Positions 1-6,822 of a DNA stretch of 12,017 nucleotides are shown here, in pieces. The stretch comes from JAATFY01 sp049276515 (GTDB lineage Bacteria > Pseudomonadota > Alphaproteobacteria > UBA9219). Within the stretch, counting starts at the first letter, position 1; every line of letters starts with the position of its first letter. A program made the position numbers and the translations under genes. A model generated the notes under the pieces. The model saw nothing but the letters and a program-made list of their open reading frames with translations. It did not search any database and was not told the origin of the DNA. The stretch is from assembly GCA_049276515.1 (NCBI GenBank), contig JBASWO010000099.1, positions 1 to 12,017 of the forward strand, in the 5' to 3' direction.

Positions 1-220
1 ATGCTGGATCAATCACACATGGATCTACGGTCGCACAGGACGCTGGATCGATGACGCATGGATCTACAGGCGCACAGGACGCTGGATCGATGACGCATGG
101 ATCTACAGGCGCACAAGACGCTGGATCGATGACGCATGGATCTACGGGCGCACAAGATGCTGGATCAATCACACATGGATCTACAGGCGCACAGGACGCT
201 GGATCGATGACGCATGGATC
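1..220 (-). repeat. 39-bp in-frame tandem repeat, at least 5.6 units
   Basis: Near-identical 39-bp units begin at 1, 40, 79, 118 and 157, with a partial sixth at 196-220; the array touches the window edge and may continue. On the minus strand each unit encodes PCVIDPASCAPVD. Differences between units are nearly all silent (TGC/TGT, GTC/GTG, ATC/ATT, TCC/TCT, GCG/GCA, CCT/CCC); the only amino-acid change I see is Pro to Thr at residue 368 in the leftmost full unit. There is no spacer between units, so this is not a CRISPR array. Confidence 0.95.
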
Positions 221-1132
221 AGTAGAGGTAGGATCATAGGCAGCTGTACAATTTGCAATTCGTGAAGGCAGGGAACCACTTGTTGTACATGACCAGGTCC
301 AAGGCCCCGTCCCCGATAAGCCTGAAAAAGAACCCACATTGCAGAAGCCAGAGACGGGTGCTGTAGCCACAGGTGTGCCATGTGCACTACCACAAGAAGC
401 AGCCGTAGCTGTATATGTAGTTGAAATTGGCGGTCCCCAACTTGGGCCTAGATCAGAATCTAAGCCTGGAAATGTTGCTCGAGCCGTTTCAACCCATGCC
501 GCACCGGGTGCGGGTGGATTACATGTAAAGTTTTGTGTAGGCGTTTGTACCCATGTCGGAGCAAAAGGCGCCATGCATCCGCCTGATCCGTTGGGAGTAC
601 AAGGATAATAGTCAGGCACCGATACCGTTGCAGGAACTGGTGCACCTGGTGAAGGACAACCAGCACTCGGCAATGCTGTTAAACCACCTTGAGGTTTTGA
701 GCAATGCGGCAAACTTAAAAAACTATTGGTACTCGGAGCATGAGTATAGAAATTTTGCCATTCTGTGGCTGTGTTAAAAGGTACCCATACAGAAGTTGGC
801 GAAGCGGCTGATGTATTATTGACATAACGACAAGCACCATGAACGTCGATAGCACCTACCGCATTACCAGGATCGCTTCGTACACCTTTATAAACGGCCG
901 TGTTCTTAATCGCTGCGCCATTGACTACGGGACAAGTATGAGCACCACCCGAAATATTGCATTCATCGCTTGGCATAGCACCTGTGGGAGCATCCTCACC
1001 TATTCCAAGTGGGGCATCGTGTGTATCAGGCAAAACATCAATTCCGCCGTCTCCTGCAAATCCAAGAGCATAGGCTTGGTGTGGCAAGAAAAATAATGCA
1101 GTGAGAAGTAGGTATAGACGACAGAATCGCAT
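1..1132 (-). CDS. Exported cysteine-rich protein with SGxGPWTWxC module and 13-residue tandem repeats (partial, 3' end beyond window)
   Basis: An open frame of 377 codons runs from an ATG at 1132-1130 to the left edge without a stop. AGGA at 1142-1139 is a plausible ribosome site. Residues 1-22 look like a Sec signal peptide: Arg at 2 and 5, a hydrophobic core, and cleavage after AYA. Residues about 101-134 contain CRYVNN and VWVPFNTATEWQNF, a pattern I recall from exported alphaproteobacterial hypothetical proteins. Residues 247-296 run from CGSAHG to ANCTA and contain SGTGPWTWSC at 273-282, a Cys-containing module that recurs in bacterial surface proteins. From residue 306 the protein is five copies of PCVIDPASCAPVD plus a partial one. 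About 13 Cys residues precede the repeats and each repeat adds two, so disulfides in the periplasm or outside the cell are likely. No catalytic motif is visible. The role is unknown; a surface or adhesive protein is inference. The gene lies downstream of topA on the same strand, 128 bp away. Confidence 0.8.
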   Translation of the reverse strand, partial: MRFCRLYLLLTALFFLPHQAYALGFAGDGGIDVLPDTHDAPLGIGEDAPTGAMPSDECNISGGAHTCPVVNGAAIKNTAVYKGVRSDPGNAVGAIDVHGACRYVNNTSAASPTSVWVPFNTATEWQNFYTHAPSTNSFLSLPHCSKPQGGLTALPSAGCPSPGAPVPATVSVPDYYPCTPNGSGGCMAPFAPTWVQTPTQNFTCNPPAPGAAWVETARATFPGLDSDLGPSWGPPISTTYTATAASCGSAHGTPVATAPVSGFCNVGSFSGLSGTGPWTWSCTTSGSLPSRIANCTAAYDPTSTDPCVIDPASCAPVDPCVIDPASCAPVDPCVIDPASCAPVDPCVIDPASCAPVDPCVIDPASCATVDPCVIDPA

Positions 1133-1260
1133 GGGCGTTCCTAGCAAGATCCTCTATGAGAATAAGGGTTTATGGCTAAGGAACGCTTAATTCTTAAGGA
1201 TAAGGGTTTAGGATTAGATTTGTCAGTCCCTATTGCCAAATAATGGCAACTCGCCCTCAG
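1133..1260. other. Intergenic spacer between topA and the repeat-protein gene, with direct repeat and small hairpin
   Basis: This 128-bp spacer contains the 11-mer ATAAGGGTTTA twice, at 1162-1172 and 1200-1210 (38 bp apart). It also holds a 6-bp inverted repeat TTGCCA/TGGCAA (1233-1238 and 1244-1249, loop AATAA) just after the topA stop. The hairpin has no T-run on the minus strand, so it is at best a weak terminator. CTTAA-TTC-TTAAG at 1186-1198 is a further short palindrome. I could not pick out a convincing sigma-70 promoter for the downstream gene. Confidence 0.5.
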
Positions 1261-3990
1261 CTATTTTTTAGCCTTAGCAGCTTTAGGCGCTTTTACAGGT
1301 TTTGCAGCGGGCGCAGCCTTTTCTTCTTTGGCTACCTTACCTTTAGCGCCTTTTGCATTCTTACCAAATTTACTTGGGCCTTTAGCGAGTTTCGTCTCAA
1401 TAATCTCAACCGCTTCTTTGAGCGTCAAAGTTTCGGGATCATAAGACTTCGTGACTGTTGCCATGACCTTACCCCACTTCACATAAGGCCCGAACCGACC
1501 ATTATTGAGGGTAATCGGTTTACCGTCTTCTGGATGTTCGCCGAGCGCTTTACCAGGCGTGCGTTGTGGGCGATTGCTCTTATTAGGCTCGGCCATCAAA
1601 ACCACAGCGCGATTGAGACCAACAAATAAAACATCATCTTCAGGAGGCAGTGTTTTATATTGCGTACCCATTTTGAGGTACGGCCCGAAACGGCCAAGAC
1701 CGGCCGTGATCATCTCACCTGTTTCTGGATGCGCACCTACATCGCGTGGTAAACCAAGCAGCTTCAAGGCTGTTTCAAGATCAATCAGATTTGGATCAAG
1801 GCCTTTGGGTAAAGAGACACGCTTTGGTTTTGGCGTATCATCTTTTTTCTTCTTTTTCTTTTTAGGTTTACCGTTCTTATCAAGCTCAACAGGCTCAACA
1901 ACGATTGGTGTCGTAGAAGGTGCTGGGCCTAATTGAACATAAGCACCGTAAGGACCGACACGCGCAGAAACAGGGAGACCTGTTGCTGGATCAAGTCCTA
2001 GCTCACGCGGCCCTGCCATTTGCGCACTCGTATCGTTTGCACCACCCGTGACAGCTAAAGGACGCGTATTACGACATTCGGGATAATTGGAGCAGCCAAG
2101 GAAAGCACCATAACGTCCCAGCTTCAAACCTAAACGTCCTGTTTTACAAACAGTGCATTGACGCGGATCACTTCCATCAGCTTGCGGCGGAAAGAAATGC
2201 GGACCCAACATCTCATCGAGAGCATCGATGACATTCGAGATCTTGAGATCTTTTGTCTCATCAATGGCGCCCGAGAAACCCGTCCAGAATTCACGTAAAA
2301 CTTTTTTCCAATCAACTTTGCCGCCTGAAATATCATCAAGCTTGCCTTCAAGATCAGCCGTGAAATCATACTCAACATAATTTTTGAAATAATTTTCAAG
2401 GAAAGCCGTCACGATGCGACCGCGATCTTCAGGCGTGAACCGTTTTTTATCCAACGTCACATAATTACGGTCTTGCAACACTTGCATGATGCTGGCGTAT
2501 GTCGAGGGACGACCAATGCCAAGCTCTTCCAGCTTTTTAACAAGGCTAGCTTCTGTATAGCGTGGTGGCGGTTGAGTAAAATGTTGCTCAGGCTTAATGT
2601 CTTTTTTGTTCAGCTTATCATTCTGATTAACGGCTGGAAGGCGCACATTACCGTAGCCATCGCCTTTATCATCTTCTGGCTTTTTATCTTCGTCTTCAGT
2701 TTCCTGATAAACCTTAAGCCAGCCATCAAACACAACGACTGAGCCCGTAGCACGGAAGACAGCTCTCTTATCATCTCCAGCTATATCCACTGCGACTTGG
2801 TCCAAAACAGCACTCGCCATTTGCGATGCCATCGTCCGCTGCCAAATGAGTGTGTAAAGACGCAAAGCATCCCCATCGAGATATTGAGCTACAACTTCAG
2901 GGTTACGGCTCATATCTGTGGGACGAATGGCTTCGTGAGCTTCTTGTGCATTCTTCGCAGCGTTTTTGTAAACACGCGGCTCAGCTGGCACATAATCTTT
3001 GCCAAAATCTTTTGTGATCACATCGCGCGCTGAGGCAATAGCTTCAGCAGACAAAGAAACGCCATCGGTACGCATATAGGTAATAAGACCCACAGTCTCA
3101 CCCCCCATATCAACACCTTCATAGAGACCTTGCGCGGTCCGCATTGTACGCGTTGCCGTCATACCTAATTTACGTGACGATTCCTGCTGCAAAGTAGATG
3201 TTGTAAAAGGTGGATAAGGATTGCGACGTGATTGTTTCTTTTCAACCGAAGCCACAGTCCAAGAAAGGCGGTTGAGGACAGCAAGCGTCGCCTCAGCTTC
3301 GGCTTCATTTTGAATAGCGAACTTATCTAATTTCTTACCATCTAACTGGGTCAGGCGCGCTGGAATGCTGGCACCACTTGCTGTCGTAAAGACGGCCTCA
3401 ACGCTCCAGAATTCTTGGGGTTTAAAAACTTCAATTTCAGATTCACGCTCACAGATGAGGCGTAGAGCAACTGACTGCACACGGCCCGCTGATTTTGCTC
3501 CTGGCAATTTGCGCCAGAGAACAGGCGATAAAGAAAATCCAACTAGATAATCAAGGGCGCGACGCGCCATATAGGCATCAACCAGATCTTTATCGATCTC
3601 GCGAGGATGGGCGATGGCATCCATCACCGTCTTTTTGGTTATTTCATTAAAGGTGATGCGTTTTATAGGAACCGATTTGGCCAACCCCTTCTCGCGCAAC
3701 ACTTCTAATATATGCCACGCAATAGCCTCCCCTTCGCGATCCGGATCGCTTGCGAGATAGACAGCATCGGCATTTTTAACGGCTTTGGTAATTTCACTGA
3801 CAGGTTTATCAGCCCGATCGCCCAATTCCCATTCCATGGCGAAATCTTCATCGGGACGCACGGAACCATCTTTAGGCGGCAAATCGCGGATGTGGCCGTA
3901 GGAGGCCAGAACCATATAGTCACTGCCAAGATACTTATTGATGGTTTTCGCCTTCGCAGGCGATTCAACAATGACCAGTTTTTGCGTCAC
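1261..3990 (-). CDS. topA: DNA topoisomerase I (type IA)
   Basis: This enzyme relaxes negatively supercoiled DNA by transient single-strand cleavage in the nucleoid. The 909-residue product opens with the TOPRIM domain: VESPAKAKTINKYLG with Glu9, and SDPDREGE with metal-binding Asp82 and Asp84. The KSAGRVQSVALR segment is at 166-177. The catalytic tyrosine is Tyr305 in ITYMRTDG. GIGRPSTYA is at 491-499. A C4 zinc ribbon uses Cys612, Cys615, Cys633 and Cys639. Three glycine- and aromatic-rich C-terminal modules follow, marked by GPYGAYVQLG (679-688), GRFGPYLKMG (766-775) and GRFGPYVKWG (831-840). The protein ends in a Lys/Ala-rich basic tail from about 868, and a lysine run sits at 710-716. 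The start is GTG at 3990-3988, with GAGAG five bases upstream, and gives the family N-terminus. It is probably the last gene of the pyrB-plsY-topA transcript. Confidence 0.97.
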   Translation of the reverse strand: MTQKLVIVESPAKAKTINKYLGSDYMVLASYGHIRDLPPKDGSVRPDEDFAMEWELGDRADKPVSEITKAVKNADAVYLASDPDREGEAIAWHILEVLREKGLAKSVPIKRITFNEITKKTVMDAIAHPREIDKDLVDAYMARRALDYLVGFSLSPVLWRKLPGAKSAGRVQSVALRLICERESEIEVFKPQEFWSVEAVFTTASGASIPARLTQLDGKKLDKFAIQNEAEAEATLAVLNRLSWTVASVEKKQSRRNPYPPFTTSTLQQESSRKLGMTATRTMRTAQGLYEGVDMGGETVGLITYMRTDGVSLSAEAIASARDVITKDFGKDYVPAEPRVYKNAAKNAQEAHEAIRPTDMSRNPEVVAQYLDGDALRLYTLIWQRTMASQMASAVLDQVAVDIAGDDKRAVFRATGSVVVFDGWLKVYQETEDEDKKPEDDKGDGYGNVRLPAVNQNDKLNKKDIKPEQHFTQPPPRYTEASLVKKLEELGIGRPSTYASIMQVLQDRNYVTLDKKRFTPEDRGRIVTAFLENYFKNYVEYDFTADLEGKLDDISGGKVDWKKVLREFWTGFSGAIDETKDLKISNVIDALDEMLGPHFFPPQADGSDPRQCTVCKTGRLGLKLGRYGAFLGCSNYPECRNTRPLAVTGGANDTSAQMAGPRELGLDPATGLPVSARVGPYGAYVQLGPAPSTTPIVVEPVELDKNGKPKKKKKKKDDTPKPKRVSLPKGLDPNLIDLETALKLLGLPRDVGAHPETGEMITAGLGRFGPYLKMGTQYKTLPPEDDVLFVGLNRAVVLMAEPNKSNRPQRTPGKALGEHPEDGKPITLNNGRFGPYVKWGKVMATVTKSYDPETLTLKEAVEIIETKLAKGPSKFGKNAKGAKGKVAKEEKAAPAAKPVKAPKAAKAKK

Positions 3991-4021
3991 AACGCTCTCA
4001 ACCTGTTAAAAACACGACGTC

Positions 4022-4169
4022 TTAGCTTGGCACTTTGGATGTACTGTAAGCACTCGCTTCAGCCCGTTCGTCTGCACCAAGGGCGCTGACAATTGACATT
4101 GACGGATGAGTTCGTCAACTAAAACGCGCGAAGCACTTCAATTCTCAGGGATTTTTGCCTCTTCATTCA
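4022..4169 (-). pseudogene. dprA: Decayed dprA fragment (C-terminal winged-helix segment)
   Basis: The plsY-topA spacer encodes two adjoining peptide pieces in different minus-strand frames that fit the DprA C-terminal winged helix. The first, KSLRIEVLRAF, is encoded at 4154-4122. The second, VDELIRQCQLSAPLVQT, is encoded at 4119-4069. Family members in alphaproteobacteria read roughly '..vLeaLgPtPV.VDELIRQCqLsa..V..vLLELELAGR'. The expected LLELELAG continuation is missing and is followed by unrelated residues; a third frame ends in SKVPS and a stop at 4022-4024, perhaps the old C-terminus. There is no usable start, and the Rossmann domain is gone. Many alphaproteobacteria carry dprA exactly here, between plsY and topA, which supports the call. 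What is seen is the two-frame match; loss by deletion and frameshift is inference. The exact ends of the fragment are uncertain. Confidence 0.7.
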
Positions 4170-4215
4170 TCTGGCGCATTTCCCCAATTGAGGCCATTCA
4201 GACACCAAAATGAGC

Positions 4216-4830
4216 TCAGATGTCTTCATCAGAGGCTGGAGTCGCCTTCTTATCTTGGCCAATTTTAGGCTCAGTGCCTGCAATAAGCCGGCGGATATTT
4301 GCGCTATGTTTCCAAAAAACCAACGCCACGATGGCCAGAGACAATAATTCCATATCGCCGCGGCCACGTAAGAAAACCAGAAAAGGCAAAACACCTATAG
4401 CGACGAGTGCAGAAAGCGATGAGTATTTTGAGAACTTTGCCATCAGCGTCCAAATCAGCATCGTCAAAACACCGATTGGCCATGAAAGAGCCGTGATGAC
4501 ACCAACAGATGTTATCACACCTTTTCCGCCCTTAAATTTCAGCCATACCGGAAAAATATGACCGAGAATGGCACCAAGACCTGCAAGGGCACCAAGGTGT
4601 GGGAAGAAATATTGAATAAGAAGGACGGCAGCAAAGCCTTTGAAGCCATCTAGAAAAAGTGTGAGAGCTGCGAGTTTTTTATTCCCAGTACGCAAAACAT
4701 TCGTGGCGCCTATATTGCCGGATCCAATTGAGCGGATATCACCCATGCCTGCATATTTGGTGAGCAGAAAACCAAACGGAATACTACCGAGTAGATATGA
4801 GATGATGAGAGTTACCAGATACGCGAGCAT
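4216..4830 (-). CDS. plsY: Acyl phosphate:glycerol-3-phosphate acyltransferase PlsY
   Basis: This inner-membrane enzyme transfers an acyl group from acyl-phosphate to glycerol-3-phosphate to make lysophosphatidic acid, the first step of phospholipid synthesis. The 204-residue product has several hydrophobic membrane segments and the conserved loops of the family: GSGNIGATN at 36-44, KFKGGKGV at 98-105, and the C-terminal HSANIRRLIAGTEPKIG. The length is normal. I chose the ATG at 4830-4828 because AGG at 4838-4836 sits five bases upstream; an in-frame GTG at 4836 would lie inside that ribosome site and adds only two residues. It follows pyrB by 29 bp and shares its strand, so co-transcription is likely. 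The short charged tail after about residue 190 is unremarkable. Confidence 0.95.
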   Translation of the reverse strand: MLAYLVTLIISYLLGSIPFGFLLTKYAGMGDIRSIGSGNIGATNVLRTGNKKLAALTLFLDGFKGFAAVLLIQYFFPHLGALAGLGAILGHIFPVWLKFKGGKGVITSVGVITALSWPIGVLTMLIWTLMAKFSKYSSLSALVAIGVLPFLVFLRGRGDMELLSLAIVALVFWKHSANIRRLIAGTEPKIGQDKKATPASDEDI

Positions 4831-4859
4831 GAGCACCTAAACTCTGTGACCAGAGATTG

Positions 4860-5786
4860 TTAACTGAGCAATAAATCCAAGACTGCCATGCGCACGGCAA
4901 CACCCATTTCGACCTGCTCACGGATTACACTAAACTTCGGATCATCGGCTAAAGAACTGGTAATTTCGACATCGCGATTAACAGGGCCAGGATGCATGAC
5001 AATGACATCAGGTTTTGCGCTACTCAGTTTTTTGGCATCAAGACCGTAACGCTGATGATAATCTTTGAGAGACACAGCAAACTCGCCCTGCGCCATACGT
5101 TCGTGCTGAATGCGCAACATCATGACGACATCGGCATCCTTTAAACCTTGCTGCATATCCTCAAAACTCTCAACACCAAGGTTCTTATAATCAGGTGCCG
5201 TAAAATAAGAGGGGGCTATGAGCCTGACCTGAGCACCCATCTTTGTCAGCAACTGTGCATTCGAGCGTGCAACGCGGCTGTGTGCGATATCGCCACAAAT
5301 CGCTACCGTCAGACCTTGTAATTTCTTTTTGTGCTTACGAATAACAAGCGCATCCAAAAGCGCCTGCGTTGGATGTTCGTGCTTACCGTCGCCTGCATTA
5401 ATAACATGCGCCCTCACCTGAGGCGCAACAAATTGTGGTATACCATCTTCGGCATGACGGATGATCAAAGCATCAATCTGCATCGCATCCAGATTGAGAA
5501 CGGTGTCCAGTAAAGTCTCACCTTTTTTGGTTGAGCTATGCTCAATGGGTATACTGATCACATCAGCACCCAGACGTTTAGCCGCTAACTCAAAAGATGT
5601 GCGGGTACGGGTCGAGGGCTCGAAGAACAGGGTAACAACGGTCTTACCACTCAGCTTATCCATTTTCTTTTGAGCGGAGCGATTTTGCTCAACATATTTT
5701 TCGGATAAATCAAGAATGAGGTTAATATCGGCGACTGAAAGCCGCTCAATATCAAGAAGATGTTTCTGAGAAAAACCGTGGGCCAT
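4860..5786 (-). CDS. pyrB: Aspartate carbamoyltransferase, catalytic chain
   Basis: The enzyme joins carbamoyl phosphate and aspartate to form N-carbamoyl-aspartate, the committed step of de novo pyrimidine synthesis in the cytoplasm. The 308-residue product is full length. The carbamoyl-phosphate loop EPSTRTRTSFE is at 56-66. SSTKKGE at 84-90 carries the lysine contributed from the neighbouring subunit. HPTQALLDAL is at 138-147 and HPGPVNRDVEI at 265-275. No regulatory chain (pyrI) is present. The usual alphaproteobacterial partner pyrC does not follow; plsY comes directly. The start at 5786 has no Shine-Dalgarno sequence. A good promoter places the transcript start at or within a few bases of the ATG, which suggests a leaderless message. 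Confidence 0.97.
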   Translation of the reverse strand: MAHGFSQKHLLDIERLSVADINLILDLSEKYVEQNRSAQKKMDKLSGKTVVTLFFEPSTRTRTSFELAAKRLGADVISIPIEHSSTKKGETLLDTVLNLDAMQIDALIIRHAEDGIPQFVAPQVRAHVINAGDGKHEHPTQALLDALVIRKHKKKLQGLTVAICGDIAHSRVARSNAQLLTKMGAQVRLIAPSYFTAPDYKNLGVESFEDMQQGLKDADVVMMLRIQHERMAQGEFAVSLKDYHQRYGLDAKKLSSAKPDVIVMHPGPVNRDVEITSSLADDPKFSVIREQVEMGVAVRMAVLDLLLS

Positions 5787-5795
5787 TGGCGCGAG

Positions 5796-5824
5796 ACTAT
5801 AATGGTGCTAAGCGGTACTGACAA
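5796..5824 (-). promoter_or_regulatory. Sigma-70-type promoter of pyrB (leaderless)
   Basis: On the minus strand TTGTCA (5824-5819) and TATAGT (5801-5796) each match 5 of 6 consensus bases and are exactly 17 bp apart. Only 9 bp separate the -10 box from the pyrB ATG, so transcription should begin 0-3 nt before the start codon. The lack of a Shine-Dalgarno sequence fits this. Confidence 0.65.
5798..5803 (+). promoter_or_regulatory. Possible -10 box for the rluC-like gene
   Basis: TATAAT on the plus strand is a perfect -10 hexamer 35 bp before the ATG at 5839, and it overlaps the minus-strand -10 of pyrB by four bases. No good -35 hexamer lies 15-19 bp upstream, so this is tentative. If real, the two divergent promoters cannot easily be occupied at once. 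Confidence 0.35.
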
Positions 5825-5838
5825 CTATTAAGGCATAT

Positions 5839-6810
5839 ATGTCCGATAAATTGAAAACCCAAATTGTGAGCGATGAGGATGGTGGATTACGGCTAGATCG
5901 CTGGTTTCGCCGTTATTTCGCACATGTCACGCATGGCCAATTACAGAAACTGCTGCGTACGGGCCAAGTGCGGGTCGAGGGTAAGCGCTGCGAAGCATCC
6001 CAACGGCTTGAAGCCGGCCAAACTATTCGCGTGCCACCCCAGATCATGGCGCCACCCAAAACTGCAGTTAAGAAGAAATCTCAACGTGAAGAGAATGATT
6101 TAAAAAAACTCATCCTTTATGAAGATGATGATGTTATCGCTTTTAACAAACCTTCAGGTCTCGCCTCCCAAGGTGGGTCGGGTTTAAAAACAAACCTGGA
6201 TGATATGTTGGCAGCCCTGCCCCATAAAAAACATGGCAAGCCTCGTTTGGTGCATCGACTTGATCGCGATACCAGCGGCGTTCTCTTAGTTGCACGAACA
6301 CCGTCTGCTGCAGCTCGATTATCAGAAGCTTTTCGTGAACGCGCGACACAGAAAATTTATTGGGCACTCACCGTTGGCATTCCAAAGCCCGAGCAGGGCC
6401 GCATTGACGCACCTCTTATCAAGAATGGTGAAATCATGACCGTCGATGAAAAGGATCATGAAGATGCCAAGTCAGCCGTCACCGTTTACCAAACTGTGGA
6501 AAGTGCTAAAAAGCTAGCTGCCTTTGTGGCTATGTGGCCCATCACGGGTCGCACCCATCAGTTACGCGTTCATATGTCCTATATAGGTACACCTCTCTTT
6601 GGCGACCGCCTTTATGGGGGTGAGAAATCCCTAGGCGTTCCAGCCGAAGAACTAGGGAAAGGCCTTCATTTACATGCGCGTAGGCTGATTATTCCGCATC
6701 CACGGCGTGGAACCATTGACATAATTGCCCCTTTAGGTCCCAACATGCGAAAAACCTGGACATGGTTTGGCTTTGATCCAAACGAAGATGTTGATTTTAG
6801 CAAAGCATAA
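5839..6810 (+). CDS. rluC: RluC/RluD-family 23S rRNA pseudouridine synthase
   Basis: This enzyme isomerises specific uridines of 23S rRNA to pseudouridine during ribosome assembly. The 323-residue protein starts with an S4 RNA-binding domain (about 16-66, including GGLRLDRWFRRYF and LRTGQVRVEGKR). A short basic linker follows, then the RluA-type catalytic domain from about 88. HRLDRDTSGVLLVART is at 139-154, with catalytic Asp142 expected in HRLD. GRTHQLRVHMSYIGTPLFGD, the C-terminal family motif, is encoded near 6547-6606. AAGG at 5830-5833 is a well-placed ribosome site. The S4 domain excludes RluA itself. The symbol rluC (positions 955/2504/2580 in E. coli) is my best guess; RluD or a lineage-specific paralogue is possible. 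It heads a plus-strand cluster: the ribosome site of the next gene overlaps its stop codon. Confidence 0.9.
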   Translation: MSDKLKTQIVSDEDGGLRLDRWFRRYFAHVTHGQLQKLLRTGQVRVEGKRCEASQRLEAGQTIRVPPQIMAPPKTAVKKKSQREENDLKKLILYEDDDVIAFNKPSGLASQGGSGLKTNLDDMLAALPHKKHGKPRLVHRLDRDTSGVLLVARTPSAAARLSEAFRERATQKIYWALTVGIPKPEQGRIDAPLIKNGEIMTVDEKDHEDAKSAVTVYQTVESAKKLAAFVAMWPITGRTHQLRVHMSYIGTPLFGDRLYGGEKSLGVPAEELGKGLHLHARRLIIPHPRRGTIDIIAPLGPNMRKTWTWFGFDPNEDVDFSKA

Positions 6811-6822
6811 GGAGTTACGGCC

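Noticed and set aside
1..220. CRISPR-like regular repeats
   Set aside because: The 39-bp units abut without unique spacers and keep one reading frame, so this is a protein-coding tandem repeat.
51..239. Plus-strand ORF of 62 codons encoding MTHGSTGAQDAGS repeats
   Set aside because: It is the antisense reading of the tandem repeat. The minus strand has a 377-codon frame with signal peptide, ribosome site and a recognisable module, and this ORF has no ribosome site or continuation.
339..1096. Plus-strand ORFs at 339-608, 553-777 and 839-1096
   Set aside because: They overlap one another in different frames, show no motifs, and lie opposite the exported-protein gene.
1233..1249. Hairpin after topA as an intrinsic terminator
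   Set aside because: The stem is only 6 bp and AT-rich in the loop, with no T-run following on the minus strand.
1843..1861. Lysine-codon run in topA as a programmed frameshift site
   Set aside because: The A-rich stretch does contain AAAAAAG, but in the wrong phase for a -1 slippery heptamer, and the downstream zinc-free C-terminal modules read through normally in frame.
4834..4836. GTG start for plsY
   Set aside because: It overlaps the ribosome site at 4838-4836; the ATG at 4830 has correct spacing and gives the usual N-terminus.
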